38,146 nucleotides of DNA from positions 1-38,146 of the forward strand of contig JBFWWB010000010.1 of NCBI GenBank assembly GCA_050246435.1. Reading direction: 5' to 3'. Both the position numbers and the translations under genes were made by a program. The notes beneath the pieces are model-generated. The model worked only from the letters and a program-made list of their open reading frames with translations. It searched no databases and had not been told where the DNA came from. Positions 29,744-38,146 of the stretch are shown piece after piece; within the stretch, counting starts at the first letter, position 1; each line of letters opens with the position of its first letter. The DNA comes from JAKFWI01 sp050246435. GTDB taxonomy: Bacteria > Pseudomonadota > Alphaproteobacteria > Caulobacterales > Aquidulcibacteraceae.

Positions 29744-30907
29744 ATGCCGGTGCTCAATGTCGCGACGCCGCCGTACATGGAAGACGAAGAGCTGACGATC
29801 TTCGCGCGCGGCGTCAGCCGCTTCCTCGACGACAATGCCGGCCCCGCGGAGGTGAACCGCTGGCGCGCCGAGGGCATCGTGCCGCGCGCGTTCTGGCGCA
29901 AAGCGGGCGAGGCGGGGCTGCTCGCACTCTCCACCGCCAGCGACTATGGCGGCATGGGCGGAGATTTCCGCCACGAAATGGTGCTGATGGACGCGCTGGG
30001 CCATCGCGGCATCGAGGGCTGGGACGTGACGCTGCATAACGCGATCGTCGCGCCCTATATCGAAACCTATGGTTCGCACGAACAGAAGCAGAAATGGCTG
30101 CCGAAGATGGCGACCGGCGAGATCATCACCGCCATCGCCATGACCGAGCCGGGAACTGGATCCGATCTGCAAGGCGTGAAAACCACCGCCCTGCGCGACG
30201 GCAACCATTACCGCATCAACGGCGCCAAGACGTTCATCACCAACGGGCAGAACGCCAACCTGATCGTTCTCGTCGCCAAGACGGATCCGGCGCAAGGCGC
30301 CAAGGGCATTTCGCTCATCATGATCGAAACCGAGGGCCTCGAAGGTTTCGAGCGCGGGCGCAATCTCGACAAGATCGGGCGCGACGCGGCCGACACCTCG
30401 GAGCTGTTCTTCAACGATGCGCGCGTGCCGACGGCCAATCTGCTGGGCCCCGTGGAAGGCCAGGGCTTCGTGCAGCTGATGCAGCAGCTGCCGCAGGAGC
30501 GCCTGTTGCTGGCGGTGCAGTGCGCGGCCGCGATCGAACATGCGCTGGCGGTGACGATCGATTACGTCAAGCAGCGCAAGGCGTTCGGCAAGGCGATCAT
30601 CGACTTCCAGAACACGCAGTTCACGCTCGCGGAGATGAAAAGCGAAGCCACGATCGCGCGCGTGTTCGTGAATTATTGCGTCGGCCAACACCTGGAAGGC
30701 AAGCTCGACAGCGCCACCGCCTCGATGGCGAAATATTGGGTGAGCGACCTGCTGGGCAAGATCGTCGATCAATGCCTGCAGCTGCACGGCGGCTACGGCT
30801 ACATGAACGAATACCCGATCGCCACCGCCTACCGCGACGCGCGCGTGACGCGCATCTACGGCGGCTCGAACGAGGTGATGAAGATACTGATTGCGCGCAC
30901 GCTGTAG
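29744..30907 (+). CDS. Acyl-CoA dehydrogenase, long-chain (LCAD) type
   Basis: A 387-residue complete acyl-CoA dehydrogenase. It has AIAMTEPGTGSDLQG (130-144), a KTFITNG flavin segment, and QCLQLHGGYGYMNEYP. The usual catalytic-Glu site near the C-terminus is Gly (IYGGSNEV, 371-378), and Glu252 in QLPQERLLLA sits in helix G where LCAD and isovaleryl-CoA dehydrogenase keep their base. This points to long- or branched-chain acyl-CoA substrates. ATG 29744 follows TGGAGGATGAA. It is divergent from the SDR/crotonase operon. Confidence 0.94.
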   Translation: MPVLNVATPPYMEDEELTIFARGVSRFLDDNAGPAEVNRWRAEGIVPRAFWRKAGEAGLLALSTASDYGGMGGDFRHEMVLMDALGHRGIEGWDVTLHNAIVAPYIETYGSHEQKQKWLPKMATGEIITAIAMTEPGTGSDLQGVKTTALRDGNHYRINGAKTFITNGQNANLIVLVAKTDPAQGAKGISLIMIETEGLEGFERGRNLDKIGRDAADTSELFFNDARVPTANLLGPVEGQGFVQLMQQLPQERLLLAVQCAAAIEHALAVTIDYVKQRKAFGKAIIDFQNTQFTLAEMKSEATIARVFVNYCVGQHLEGKLDSATASMAKYWVSDLLGKIVDQCLQLHGGYGYMNEYPIATAYRDARVTRIYGGSNEVMKILIARTL

Positions 30908-30912
30908 GTTTC

Positions 30913-30934
30913 ACCCTCCCCGCGCGGGGAGGGT
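30913..30934. terminator. 22-bp perfect palindrome between convergent genes
   Basis: ACCCTCCCCGC followed directly by GCGGGGAGGGT, a perfect palindrome, in the 32-bp gap between two convergent stops. A few central bases must unpair to form the loop. Such CTCCCC-GGGGAG palindromes recur between genes in many alphaproteobacteria, so it may be a dispersed intergenic repeat that also ends transcription. Confidence 0.6.
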
Positions 30935-30939
30935 CCGCA

Positions 30940-31890
30940 TCAATATCCCTGATCGAGGTCGACGAGATTGCGCAGCGGTTCGCCTTTCAGATAGCGGCCG
31001 AGATTCTCCAGGAACAACACCGCAGAGCGTTCGCGCATGCGCGTCTGCGACCGCCCCGAGAGATGCGACGTCATGATGACGCCGGGCGTGGACCACACCG
31101 GATCGTCCGGCGGCGCCGGTTCGGGCAGGACGACGTCGAGGAACGCGCCGGCGATCCGCTTGGCGTTGACGGCGGCCAGCAAGGCGGCTTGATCGATCGA
31201 ATCCCCACGCGCGACGTTGAGCACATAGGCCGAGGGCTTCATCGCCGCGAGTTCCGCCGCGCCGATGAGGTTTCGCGTTTCCGCGGTGGCCGGCGCAGTG
31301 ACGATCACCCAATCGAATTCGCCCAGGCGCGCGCGCCAATCGTCCGGCCCCAGCACGCCGTCGGCGCGGTTGGCCGTGCGGCGCACCGGCGTGGCCTGAA
31401 CGCCCAACCCGCGGATGCGATCCCCTATGGCCTGCCCGATCGCGCCATAGCCGATGATCAGCGCCTTCGACTCGAATAGTTCGCCCACGCCGGGCGCGGG
31501 CACGCCGAAATCGGGCCACACGCGGGCTTCCTGAATTTTCATCACGCCGGGAAAATTCTTCGCCAGCACGAACATGCCCATGACCGCATATTCCGCGACA
31601 GGAATGGCGTTCACGCCCGCGCCATTGGTGAGCGCGATGCCGCGCGCCTTGAACGTATCGAGCGGCAGCCCGTTCACGCCCGACATGCCGGTCGACACCC
31701 ATTTGAGCTTCGGGCCCGCCGCCAGCGCGCGCACAAACAGCGGCGGGCGGATCAAATCGAGCCAGCCGATCTCGGCGTCCTGCACGGCGTCCATCGCGCC
31801 GTCAGGCGTGGAAAACCAGACTGGCTCGACGCCGGGAGGCAGTTTTCCCGGGAGAAAGCTGCGGGTTTGTTCATGCGTGGCGAGCTTCAT
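30940..31890 (-). CDS. D-2-hydroxyacid dehydrogenase family
   Basis: A 316-residue NAD(P)-dependent enzyme of the D-isomer-specific 2-hydroxyacid dehydrogenase family. The cofactor loop is IIGYGAIGQAIG (145-156). Catalytic residues are Arg228 (NVARGD), Glu257 (LPEPAP) and His276 (TSHLSG), all in order. AVRRTAN-type residues after strand 2 (VRRT, 169-172) suggest NADP(H). It starts 13 bp after the stop of the MDR oxidoreductase, so the two are one operon. It may reduce a 2-oxoacid; glyoxylate/hydroxypyruvate reductase is one option. Confidence 0.9.
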   Translation of the reverse strand: MKLATHEQTRSFLPGKLPPGVEPVWFSTPDGAMDAVQDAEIGWLDLIRPPLFVRALAAGPKLKWVSTGMSGVNGLPLDTFKARGIALTNGAGVNAIPVAEYAVMGMFVLAKNFPGVMKIQEARVWPDFGVPAPGVGELFESKALIIGYGAIGQAIGDRIRGLGVQATPVRRTANRADGVLGPDDWRARLGEFDWVIVTAPATAETRNLIGAAELAAMKPSAYVLNVARGDSIDQAALLAAVNAKRIAGAFLDVVLPEPAPPDDPVWSTPGVIMTSHLSGRSQTRMRERSAVLFLENLGRYLKGEPLRNLVDLDQGY

Positions 31891-31903
31891 GGTCTCTCCC
31901 GTT

Positions 31904-32908
31904 TCAAATGACCTTCACGAGCGGGCGTCCCCCGCCCTGCCCGCTCTCGAAGCGGGCGAGGAACGCCTCCACCGCATGTTCGACGCCGGGAATGATCGTC
32001 GGCTGGTGGCGCAGGCGGCCTTCGCGCAGCCACCCCGCCATCTCCGCGCGCGCGGCGGCGAAATCGCGCAGGAAATCGTAGAGCACGAAGCCCTTCATGG
32101 TGAGGCGGCGCGTAATGAAGGCGGTGATGTTGCGCAAGCCGCGCGGATCCTGCCGGTTATATTCGCTGGTCTGCCCACAGATCACCAGTCGGGCGAACTC
32201 GCGCATGTTGAGGATGGCGGCGTCCGTCGTCTCGCCGCCGACATTGTCGAAATAGAGATCGTAGCCGTTCGGGCGGGCTTCGGCGAAAGCGGCGGCGAGA
32301 TCGCGGCGCGCCTTGTAATCGACCGCGTCCGCGAAGCCCATCGCCGCCAGATCGGCGCACTTCTCCGGCCCGCCCGCGATGCCTACCACGTCGCAGCCCT
32401 TGAGTGCTGCGATCTGGCCCGCCACGGAGCCGACCGATCCGGCCGCGGACGACACCAGCACCACATCGCCCGCCTTGGCCTCGCCCACGCGCAGCAGGCC
32501 GAAATAGGCCGTGAGGCGCGGCGCGCCCAGCACGTCCACCGCGGCGGAGGCGGGAATGTCGTCGCCGAACACGGCCGGATCGAGCTTCTGCACCGCAGCA
32601 CCGGCGATCACGCAATAAGAAGCCCAGCCCAGTTCGCCGGTGACGCGGTCGCCCTGCGCGAAGCCGGGATGGCGGCTCGCCTCCACCACGCCGACGCCGA
32701 CGCCCGGGATCGGTTCGCCGATGCCCACCATCGCGGCGTAGGTTTTCGCGGTGAGCTTGGAGCGGATGCCGGGCGCCACCGTGTGGAATTCCACGCGCAC
32801 CGCGATTTCGCCGTCTTGCGGCGCGGGCGGCGCGAAGCGCTCCAGCGCGAAATCGCCCGGCCGCGGCGCGCCCTCGGGCCGGCGCGCCAGCACCCATCTT
32901 TCTTCCAT
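31904..32908 (-). CDS. Zinc-less MDR NADP-dependent oxidoreductase (PTGR/CurA-like)
   Basis: A 334-residue medium-chain reductase of the leukotriene B4 dehydrogenase / CurA group, which reduces activated C=C bonds with NADPH. It has GVGVGVVEASRHPGF (69-83), GAPRLTAYFGLL (128-139), the glycine-rich SSAAGSVGSVAGQIA (153-167) and DLYFDNVGG. Zinc-binding Cys/His residues of alcohol dehydrogenases are absent. ATG 32908 has a GGGAGGGG site; the frame upstream to 33400 is antisense to the next gene. It is divergent from the PEP-carboxylase homologue. Confidence 0.91.
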   Translation of the reverse strand: MEERWVLARRPEGAPRPGDFALERFAPPAPQDGEIAVRVEFHTVAPGIRSKLTAKTYAAMVGIGEPIPGVGVGVVEASRHPGFAQGDRVTGELGWASYCVIAGAAVQKLDPAVFGDDIPASAAVDVLGAPRLTAYFGLLRVGEAKAGDVVLVSSAAGSVGSVAGQIAALKGCDVVGIAGGPEKCADLAAMGFADAVDYKARRDLAAAFAEARPNGYDLYFDNVGGETTDAAILNMREFARLVICGQTSEYNRQDPRGLRNITAFITRRLTMKGFVLYDFLRDFAAARAEMAGWLREGRLRHQPTIIPGVEHAVEAFLARFESGQGGGRPLVKVI

Positions 32909-33040
32909 GCGCCCCTCCCAAGGCGTGTGCGCGGACGCGCAGGCTGCGCCGCTTGTATCAGCGCCGCCCCCGCCTTGACCATCGCAGCGCCGCGCAAGGG
33001 CTTGAATCGGCGCGCTAACGCAGCGACAACCCCCACCCGC

Positions 33041-35827
33041 ATGACCACACCTGACAGCGCCGATCCCGCCTCGTTGCACGCCTGGTGCCTTGGGCAGCTC
33101 GCCACGCTCGCGGCCGCCCGCCGGCGCGATCCGCTGGCCTCCGATATCCGCACTTTGACGGTAAACCTGCTGGAGCGCGTGGAGAGCGGCGAACTCGACA
33201 TCGCCGCCCTGCGCGGGCTGGTGAAGCGCATCAGCGACGAAGGCGCGCGCCGGCGCGCGGCGAAGCTGGCCGCGGCCAATCCCGCCGGCGATTGGCGCAG
33301 CCTCGTGAATTGGGCGCTCGGCGCGCTGAGCGAGGCGCCGTTCGAGGATCTGAAGCAGCGCCTTGAACGCCCGCTGGTCGGCGCGGTGTTCACCGGCCAC
33401 CCCACTTTTTCACTTTCGCGCCCCATGCGCGCGGCGCTCGGCGCGCTGGCCAGCGGCGAGACGGTGGATCTCGCGGCGATCAGCCATCCCCCGGAAGCGG
33501 CCATCACGCTGAGCGAAGAACACGCCGACGCCTCCGCCGCGATCGCGCGCGCGCAAGTTTCGCTGCGCGGACTGACGGCGGCGATCTTCGACTGGCTGGA
33601 GCAGCACGCCGATGGGCCGTGGCATCGCCTGCGCCCCGCGCCGCTGCGGCTTTCGACTTGGGTGGGCTACGACCTCGATGGGCGCACCGACATCCATTGG
33701 TCGCAAACCATCCGCTTCCGCCTCGAAGAGAAGGCCGTTCAACTCAAGCGCTACGGCGAAGCCCTCGCCGCCCTGGGCGCGCGCGGCCAGAAGCTGGCTG
33801 AGCGCCTCGCGCGCGCCGCCGCCGACGCCGAAACGCAGGCCGAGCGGTTCGCGGGCGATCTGGAAGATCCCGACCGGATCGTCGCCGCCGCGAACCGTCT
33901 GACCGATGGCTCGCCCGATCGCCTGGTTTCCCTGGCCGAACCGCTGGCGGAGATGGACGCCTGGATCGAAGCCGAGAAGGACGCCGCCCAACGCAAGCAG
34001 CTCTGCGTGCTGCGCACGGAGATGCAGACTTTCGGCCTGGGCGCCGCGGGCATCCATGTGCGCGTCAACGCCTCGCAGGTGCGCGGGGCCGTGCAAGACG
34101 ATCTGGGCCTATCCGCGCTCAGCGACTTCTTCGACCGCCGCGCGATGACGGCCGCCGCCCAGCGCGCCGCCCATGTCCGGCGCAGCGCGGTGAATTTCGG
34201 CTCCATATTCCAGGAAACGAAAACGGCGCGGCGCCAGCTGATGCTGTGCTCGGAAATTCTGAAGCATATCGACGCTGACGCGCCGATCCGCTTCCTGATC
34301 GCCGAGATCGAATCGCCCGCCACGATCATGGGCGCGATCTATCTGGCGCGCCTCTACGGCGTGGACGATCATCTCGACATCGCGCCGCTGTTCGAAACGC
34401 CCGACGTGCTGGAGCGCGCGGGCCGCTTCATGGAGCGGCTGCTCGATGAGCCGGAATATCTGGCTTATGTGCGCCGGCGCGGGCGGCTATGCGTGCAGTT
34501 GGGCTTTTCCGACAGCGGCCGTTTCATGGGCCAGATCGCCGCCGATCTGGCGATCGAGCGCGCCCACGTGCTGCTGTCGCGCGCGATGGCCGCGCGCGGC
34601 GTGAAGGACGTCGAGGTCGTGCTGTTCAACACGCACGGCGAATCGATGGGCCGCGGCGGCTATCCCGGCGGCATGAACGAGCGGCTGGACCACCTGCTGA
34701 CGCCGTGGACGCGCGCGCGCTACGCCCATGACGGCATCGCGATATACGCCGAAATGAGTTTTCAGGGCGGCGACGGCTACCTGCATTTCGAGACCCCGGC
34801 GCTCGCCGACGCCGCCATCCGCGGCGTATTCGCCTGGGCTTTCAAGCGCCCGCAGAAGATCAAGGACGCCTTCTACGACGACATCAATTTCTCCTGGGAC
34901 ATCTATCGCGGCGTGAAGAGCTGGCAGGAGGCGCTATTCGCCGACACGCATTATCAGGCGGTGCTGCGCTCCTTTCCGGCGAACATGCTGCCGATCACCG
35001 GCTCGCGCCGGGTGCACCGCCAGAGCGGAACCTCCGCCGACGATGCGGCGCGATCGATGCGGGCCATCCCGCACAACGCGATCCTGCAGCAACTGGCGGT
35101 GCCGGCGAACGTTTCCGGCGGGCTGGGCTACGTGGCGGTGCGCGAGCCGGAACGCTTCGTGGCGCGTGTGGAATATTCCGAGCGGCTGCTGCGGCTGGTG
35201 CGCATGGCGCACGCGGCGCGCCGGCTCACCTCGATCGCCACCTTGCGCACCTACGCCGATCTCTACAGCCCCGATTTCTGGACCGTGCGCGCCGCGCGCG
35301 ACGAGGACGATCAATCCTCCGACGTGTCGCTGCGCATCGCGGAGCGGCTGGATCACCGCGGACTCGACGTTTCGATCGACCGGCTGGCCAACCGCCTCTC
35401 CGGGGACCGCCGCCGCTTCGACGCCGTCAGCCGCGGCTTCCTGCCGCCTTCCGTGGGCGACCGCGCGTTCGATGCCGATCTCTATGTGCTGCATGCGGTG
35501 CGTTTCGTATGCATCGTGCGCGGTTTCATGCTGGCGGCGATGACGCCGCCCTTCTCGCCGCGCCACGATCTGACGCGCGAGGACCTGATCGATCAGGCGC
35601 TCGATCTGCGCTTCGCCGACGTGTCGGACGCGCTGGCCGCGATCTTCCCCGCCAGCACCGCCCCGCCGACCGCGTTCGACGCGCTGGCCGAACAGGCCGA
35701 TGCCCCGGGCCCGCACGCCGGCTACGCCCATATCAATCGCGAACTCGCCGAGCCGCTGCGCGCGATCGATGCCGCAATCAAGGAGATCACGGTGGGGATC
35801 ACGCACTTCTACGGCGCGTTCGGCTAG
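33041..35827 (+). CDS. Divergent phosphoenolpyruvate carboxylase homologue
   Basis: A 928-residue protein with the PEP carboxylase order of motifs: TGHPT with His120 (canonical TAHPT), TWVGYDLDGR (207-215; canonical GSWMGGDRDGNP), IHVRVNAS with Arg341, IAPLFET (447-453), LGFSDSGRFMG (487-497; canonical YSDSxKDAG) and FNTHGESMGRGGYPGG (529-544; canonical FHGRGGxxGRGG). Several are altered: the SDS-x-K lysine is Arg494, FHGRGG is FNTHGE, and the C-terminus ends HFYGAFG in place of the family's NTG. Fold homology is clear; carboxylase activity is uncertain. ATG 33041 lacks a good ribosome site, and the far longer open frame upstream is antisense read-through. Confidence 0.85.
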   Translation: MTTPDSADPASLHAWCLGQLATLAAARRRDPLASDIRTLTVNLLERVESGELDIAALRGLVKRISDEGARRRAAKLAAANPAGDWRSLVNWALGALSEAPFEDLKQRLERPLVGAVFTGHPTFSLSRPMRAALGALASGETVDLAAISHPPEAAITLSEEHADASAAIARAQVSLRGLTAAIFDWLEQHADGPWHRLRPAPLRLSTWVGYDLDGRTDIHWSQTIRFRLEEKAVQLKRYGEALAALGARGQKLAERLARAAADAETQAERFAGDLEDPDRIVAAANRLTDGSPDRLVSLAEPLAEMDAWIEAEKDAAQRKQLCVLRTEMQTFGLGAAGIHVRVNASQVRGAVQDDLGLSALSDFFDRRAMTAAAQRAAHVRRSAVNFGSIFQETKTARRQLMLCSEILKHIDADAPIRFLIAEIESPATIMGAIYLARLYGVDDHLDIAPLFETPDVLERAGRFMERLLDEPEYLAYVRRRGRLCVQLGFSDSGRFMGQIAADLAIERAHVLLSRAMAARGVKDVEVVLFNTHGESMGRGGYPGGMNERLDHLLTPWTRARYAHDGIAIYAEMSFQGGDGYLHFETPALADAAIRGVFAWAFKRPQKIKDAFYDDINFSWDIYRGVKSWQEALFADTHYQAVLRSFPANMLPITGSRRVHRQSGTSADDAARSMRAIPHNAILQQLAVPANVSGGLGYVAVREPERFVARVEYSERLLRLVRMAHAARRLTSIATLRTYADLYSPDFWTVRAARDEDDQSSDVSLRIAERLDHRGLDVSIDRLANRLSGDRRRFDAVSRGFLPPSVGDRAFDADLYVLHAVRFVCIVRGFMLAAMTPPFSPRHDLTREDLIDQALDLRFADVSDALAAIFPASTAPPTAFDALAEQADAPGPHAGYAHINRELAEPLRAIDAAIKEITVGITHFYGAFG

Positions 35828-35875
35828 CGCAGCGCAGGGCCCGCTTCACGCGAAACAGGCCCCCGCGCCGGCGCT

Positions 35876-36895
35876 TCAGCGGCGCGCGGGCTCGCGCGCG
35901 GCGCGCGTTTGCGCCACCGGATCGTCGTTCGGGCCGAGCGCGCCGATCACCGCTTGCGCGACATAGGGCGCCTCGAGCGCGGCGATCTCCTCCGCGCTCA
36001 GCGCGATGTCGAGCGCGGCCAGCGGCGCATCGAGCTGGGCGAGCTTGGAGACGCCGATGATCGGCGCAGTGACGACCGGCTTCGACAGCAGCCACGCCAG
36101 CGCGATCGCCGCCGGGGCCGCGCCGCGCGCGTCGGCCACCTTGGCGAGCGCATCCAGCACGTCCTGATCGGCCTGGCGGCGATAGCGGCTGTTGCTCATC
36201 GGCCCGCGCGAGCGGGTGGTGTTCGCCTGGCGATTGCCCGCCAGCAGCCCGCCCGCCAACGGGCTCCACGGAATGAGGCCAACGCCTTCCTCCGCGCAAA
36301 GCGGGTTCATCTCGCGCTCTTCCTCGCGGTAGGCGAGATTGTAGTGGTTCTGCATCATCGTGAAGCGCGTGCGGCCAAGCTGATCGGCGCGGTTCAGATA
36401 TTTCGAGAACTGGTAGGCGAACATAGAGCTGCCGCCGATATAGCGCGCCTTCCCCGCCTTCACGACATCGTGCAGCGCCTCGATCGTTTCATCGAGCGGG
36501 GTTTCGTAATCGAAGCGGTGGATCTGCAGCACATCGACATAATCCATGCCCAGCCGCTGCAGGCTCGCGTCGATCGATTGCATGATGTGCTTGCGCGACA
36601 AGCCCGACATGTTCGGCCCGTCGCCCATGGGGAAGAACACCTTGGTGGCGACGACGGCTTCGTCGCGGCTGACCTTGAACTCCTTCAGCGCGCGGCCGAG
36701 GATTTCCTCGCTTTGCCCGCGCGAATAGACGTTCGCGGTGTCGAAGAAATTGATGCCCGCCTCCACCGCCTTGCGGATGATCGGGCGGCTGTCCGCTTCG
36801 TTCAGCGTCCAATCGGCCATGCCGCCGAAGCTCATGCAGCCGAGGCAGAGACGCGACACTTTCGCGCCCGTGGTTCCCATACGCACATATTTCAT
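35876..36895 (-). CDS. Aldo/keto reductase
   Basis: A 339-residue (beta/alpha)8 NADPH-dependent reductase. The catalytic tetrad is Asp52, Tyr57 (FFDTANVY), Lys85 (VVATKV) and His126 (LQIHRFD). It resembles the YakC/AKR13-type group often called 'predicted oxidoreductase': MKYVRMGTTGAKVSRLCLG start, then GLIPWSPLAGGLL. ATG 36895 follows GGAGGAAAT. It starts 23 bp after the stop of the sulfhydrylase gene, so the two may be cotranscribed. Substrate unknown. Confidence 0.93.
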   Translation of the reverse strand: MKYVRMGTTGAKVSRLCLGCMSFGGMADWTLNEADSRPIIRKAVEAGINFFDTANVYSRGQSEEILGRALKEFKVSRDEAVVATKVFFPMGDGPNMSGLSRKHIMQSIDASLQRLGMDYVDVLQIHRFDYETPLDETIEALHDVVKAGKARYIGGSSMFAYQFSKYLNRADQLGRTRFTMMQNHYNLAYREEEREMNPLCAEEGVGLIPWSPLAGGLLAGNRQANTTRSRGPMSNSRYRRQADQDVLDALAKVADARGAAPAAIALAWLLSKPVVTAPIIGVSKLAQLDAPLAALDIALSAEEIAALEAPYVAQAVIGALGPNDDPVAQTRAAREPARR

Positions 36896-36918
36896 GGGGA
36901 TTTCCTCCGTGGATGGGG

Positions 36919-38146
36919 TCAGCCCGCAGCGTCGAGCGCCGTATCGAGCGCTTGGGCGATGTCGGCGATGATGTCGTCGGGATGTTCGAGGCCGATCGAG
37001 AGGCGGACATAGCCGTCCGACACGCCGGTCTGCAATCGCTCGGCCGCGGTAAGCTGGGAATGCGTCGTGCTGGCGGGATGGATCGCCAGACTGCGCGCAT
37101 CGCCGATATTGGCGACGTGATAGAGCAGCTTCAGATTGTCGATGAAGCGCCGCCCGGCTTCGACGCCGCCGGCCAATTCGAAGCCGACGAGCCCGCCCAT
37201 GCCGCCCTTGAGATATTTCTGCGCCCGCTCGCGCGCGGCGCCCTTCTGATGCGTGGGATGGATCACCTGCGTGACGCCCTTGCGCGCCGCAAGGTAGCCC
37301 GCGACCAGTTCGGCGTTGGCGCTGTGGCGCGCCATGCGCAGCGGCAAGGTTTCCACGCCCTGCAGCAACTGGAACGCGTTGAACGGCGAGATCGCCGCGC
37401 CCAGATCGCGCAGCAGCGTCACGCGCGCACGGATGATGTAGGCGATCGGGCCCAGCGGCTTGGTCGCCTCCGTCCAGATCGCGCCATGATAGGACTTATC
37501 CGGCGTGTTGAGCGCGGGCTGGCGCTCCTTGTGCGCGGCCCAATCGAAATTGCCGCCGTCGACGAGAAGCCCGCCGATCGAGGTGCCGTGGCCGCCCAGA
37601 TATTTGGTGGCCGAATAGACGATCACCGCCGCGCCATGATCGAACGGCCGGCACAGCAGGGGCGCGGCCGTATTGTCCATGATGAGGGGCACGCCGAACG
37701 AGCGCCCGATGGCCGCCACCTCCGCGATCGGGAACACGGCGAGCTTCGGATTGGGTAAGGTCTCGGCGTAATAGGCGCGGGTGCGCGCATCGGTGGCGCG
37801 GGCGAAAGCTTCGGGATCGGCGGGATCGACGAAGCGCACCTCGATCCCCTGCTCGCGCAAAGTATTGGCGAACAGGTTCCAGGTGCCGCCATAGAGATCG
37901 GTGGAGCTGACGACATTGTCGCCCGCGGCGGCAAGGGTCTGCAGCGAGAAGGCCGAGGCCGCCTGGCCGGAAGCCAGCGCCAGCGCCGCCACCCCGCCCT
38001 CCAGCGCCGCGATGCGCTTTTCCAGCACATCGTTCGTCGGGTTCATGATGCGGGTGTAGATGTTGCCGAAGGCCTGCAGCGCGAACAGCGCGGAGGCGTG
38101 ATCGGCGCTTTCGAACTGGTAGGAGGTCGTCTGGTAGATCGGCACC
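36919..38146 (-). CDS. metY: O-acetylhomoserine/O-acetylserine sulfhydrylase, N-terminus beyond right edge
   Basis: Over 408 residues of a PLP-dependent Cys/Met metabolism enzyme that makes homocysteine (or cysteine) from the O-acetyl amino acid and sulfide. The visible part opens with VPIYQTTSYQFE, which in the family lies about 20-30 residues into the protein, so the GTG at 38145 is an internal valine and the real start is outside the window. It has the PLP phosphate loop (ALASGQAA), the DNTAAP strand, and the Schiff-base Lys in YSATKYLGGHG. It ends at the typical VRLSIGLEHPDDIIADI. The long insert with the HKERQPALN segment fits OAH-type enzymes over cystathionine lyases. Confidence 0.92.
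   Translation of the reverse strand, partial: VPIYQTTSYQFESADHASALFALQAFGNIYTRIMNPTNDVLEKRIAALEGGVAALALASGQAASAFSLQTLAAAGDNVVSSTDLYGGTWNLFANTLREQGIEVRFVDPADPEAFARATDARTRAYYAETLPNPKLAVFPIAEVAAIGRSFGVPLIMDNTAAPLLCRPFDHGAAVIVYSATKYLGGHGTSIGGLLVDGGNFDWAAHKERQPALNTPDKSYHGAIWTEATKPLGPIAYIIRARVTLLRDLGAAISPFNAFQLLQGVETLPLRMARHSANAELVAGYLAARKGVTQVIHPTHQKGAARERAQKYLKGGMGGLVGFELAGGVEAGRRFIDNLKLLYHVANIGDARSLAIHPASTTHSQLTAAERLQTGVSDGYVRLSIGLEHPDDIIADIAQALDTALDAAG

Noticed and set aside
31574..33040. N-terminal extension of the PEPC-like frame to 1417 residues
   Set aside because: It is antisense to the hydroxyacid dehydrogenase and the MDR reductase. Homology begins after ATG 33041.
1..38146. Mobile elements, CRISPR arrays, tRNA or rRNA genes
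   Set aside because: I looked for transposase/integrase motifs, regularly spaced repeats and tRNA-like cloverleaf sequences and saw none; a tRNAscan or ISfinder run would be decisive.

Overview
This window is GC-rich chromosomal DNA with no mobile-element genes, rRNA, tRNA or CRISPR array that I can see. A large TonB-dependent receptor, Rieske oxygenases, many SDR/acyl-CoA genes, frequent 4-bp ATGA/GTGA gene overlaps and one GCTATAGT-like -10 element suggest a free-living aerobic or microaerobic alphaproteobacterium. A Caulobacterales/Hyphomonadaceae-type organism is my best guess, but this is inference from style and not from a marker gene.

Layout. (a) 1-2484: a lipoprotein gene running off the left edge (- strand), divergent from an SLC13-type anion permease, then a GFA/CENP-V-fold protein. 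This block is visibly less GC-biased than the rest. (b) 2679-6812: a RidA-family protein, Rieske oxygenase 1, a LOG-family Rossmann protein and an FAD monooxygenase with a palindromic operator-like site upstream. (c) 6914-12252: a membrane protein fused to a spermidine-synthase-like domain, converging on a 1012-residue TonB-dependent receptor, with a strong shared hairpin between them. (d) 12482-16420: an orphan helicase-like ATPase resembling Z1-type SF2 proteins, divergent from Rieske oxygenase 2, a close paralogue of oxygenase 1. (e) 16463-18521: a small XRE regulator and a SulP transporter in one operon, preceded by a perfect FNR/FixK-type box and a second palindrome. (f) 18616-30907: an acyl-CoA catabolic island of three acyl-CoA dehydrogenases, an acyl-CoA synthetase, an APH-like kinase, four SDRs, two crotonases and a TetR regulator. 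(g) 30940-38146: a D-2-hydroxyacid dehydrogenase, a zinc-less MDR oxidoreductase, a divergent PEP-carboxylase homologue, an aldo/keto reductase and a truncated O-acetylhomoserine sulfhydrylase.

How it fits together. The most interesting functional unit is 20850-25634 (- strand): SDR, APH-like kinase, ACAD11-like dehydrogenase and acyl-CoA synthetase. This is the same set of families as the levulinate/4-hydroxyacid pathway of Pseudomonas putida (LvaD, LvaA, LvaC, LvaE) and the split version of human ACAD10/11. It suggests that the island activates a 4-oxo or 4-hydroxy carboxylic acid as its CoA thioester, phosphorylates the 4-hydroxyl, eliminates phosphate and sends the enoyl-CoA through beta-oxidation. 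The upstream crotonases and SDRs form a tightly coupled operon with an embedded TetR gene. The Rieske oxygenases, flavin monooxygenase and TonB receptor would fit import and opening of a larger organic substrate, but nothing in the sequence names that substrate.
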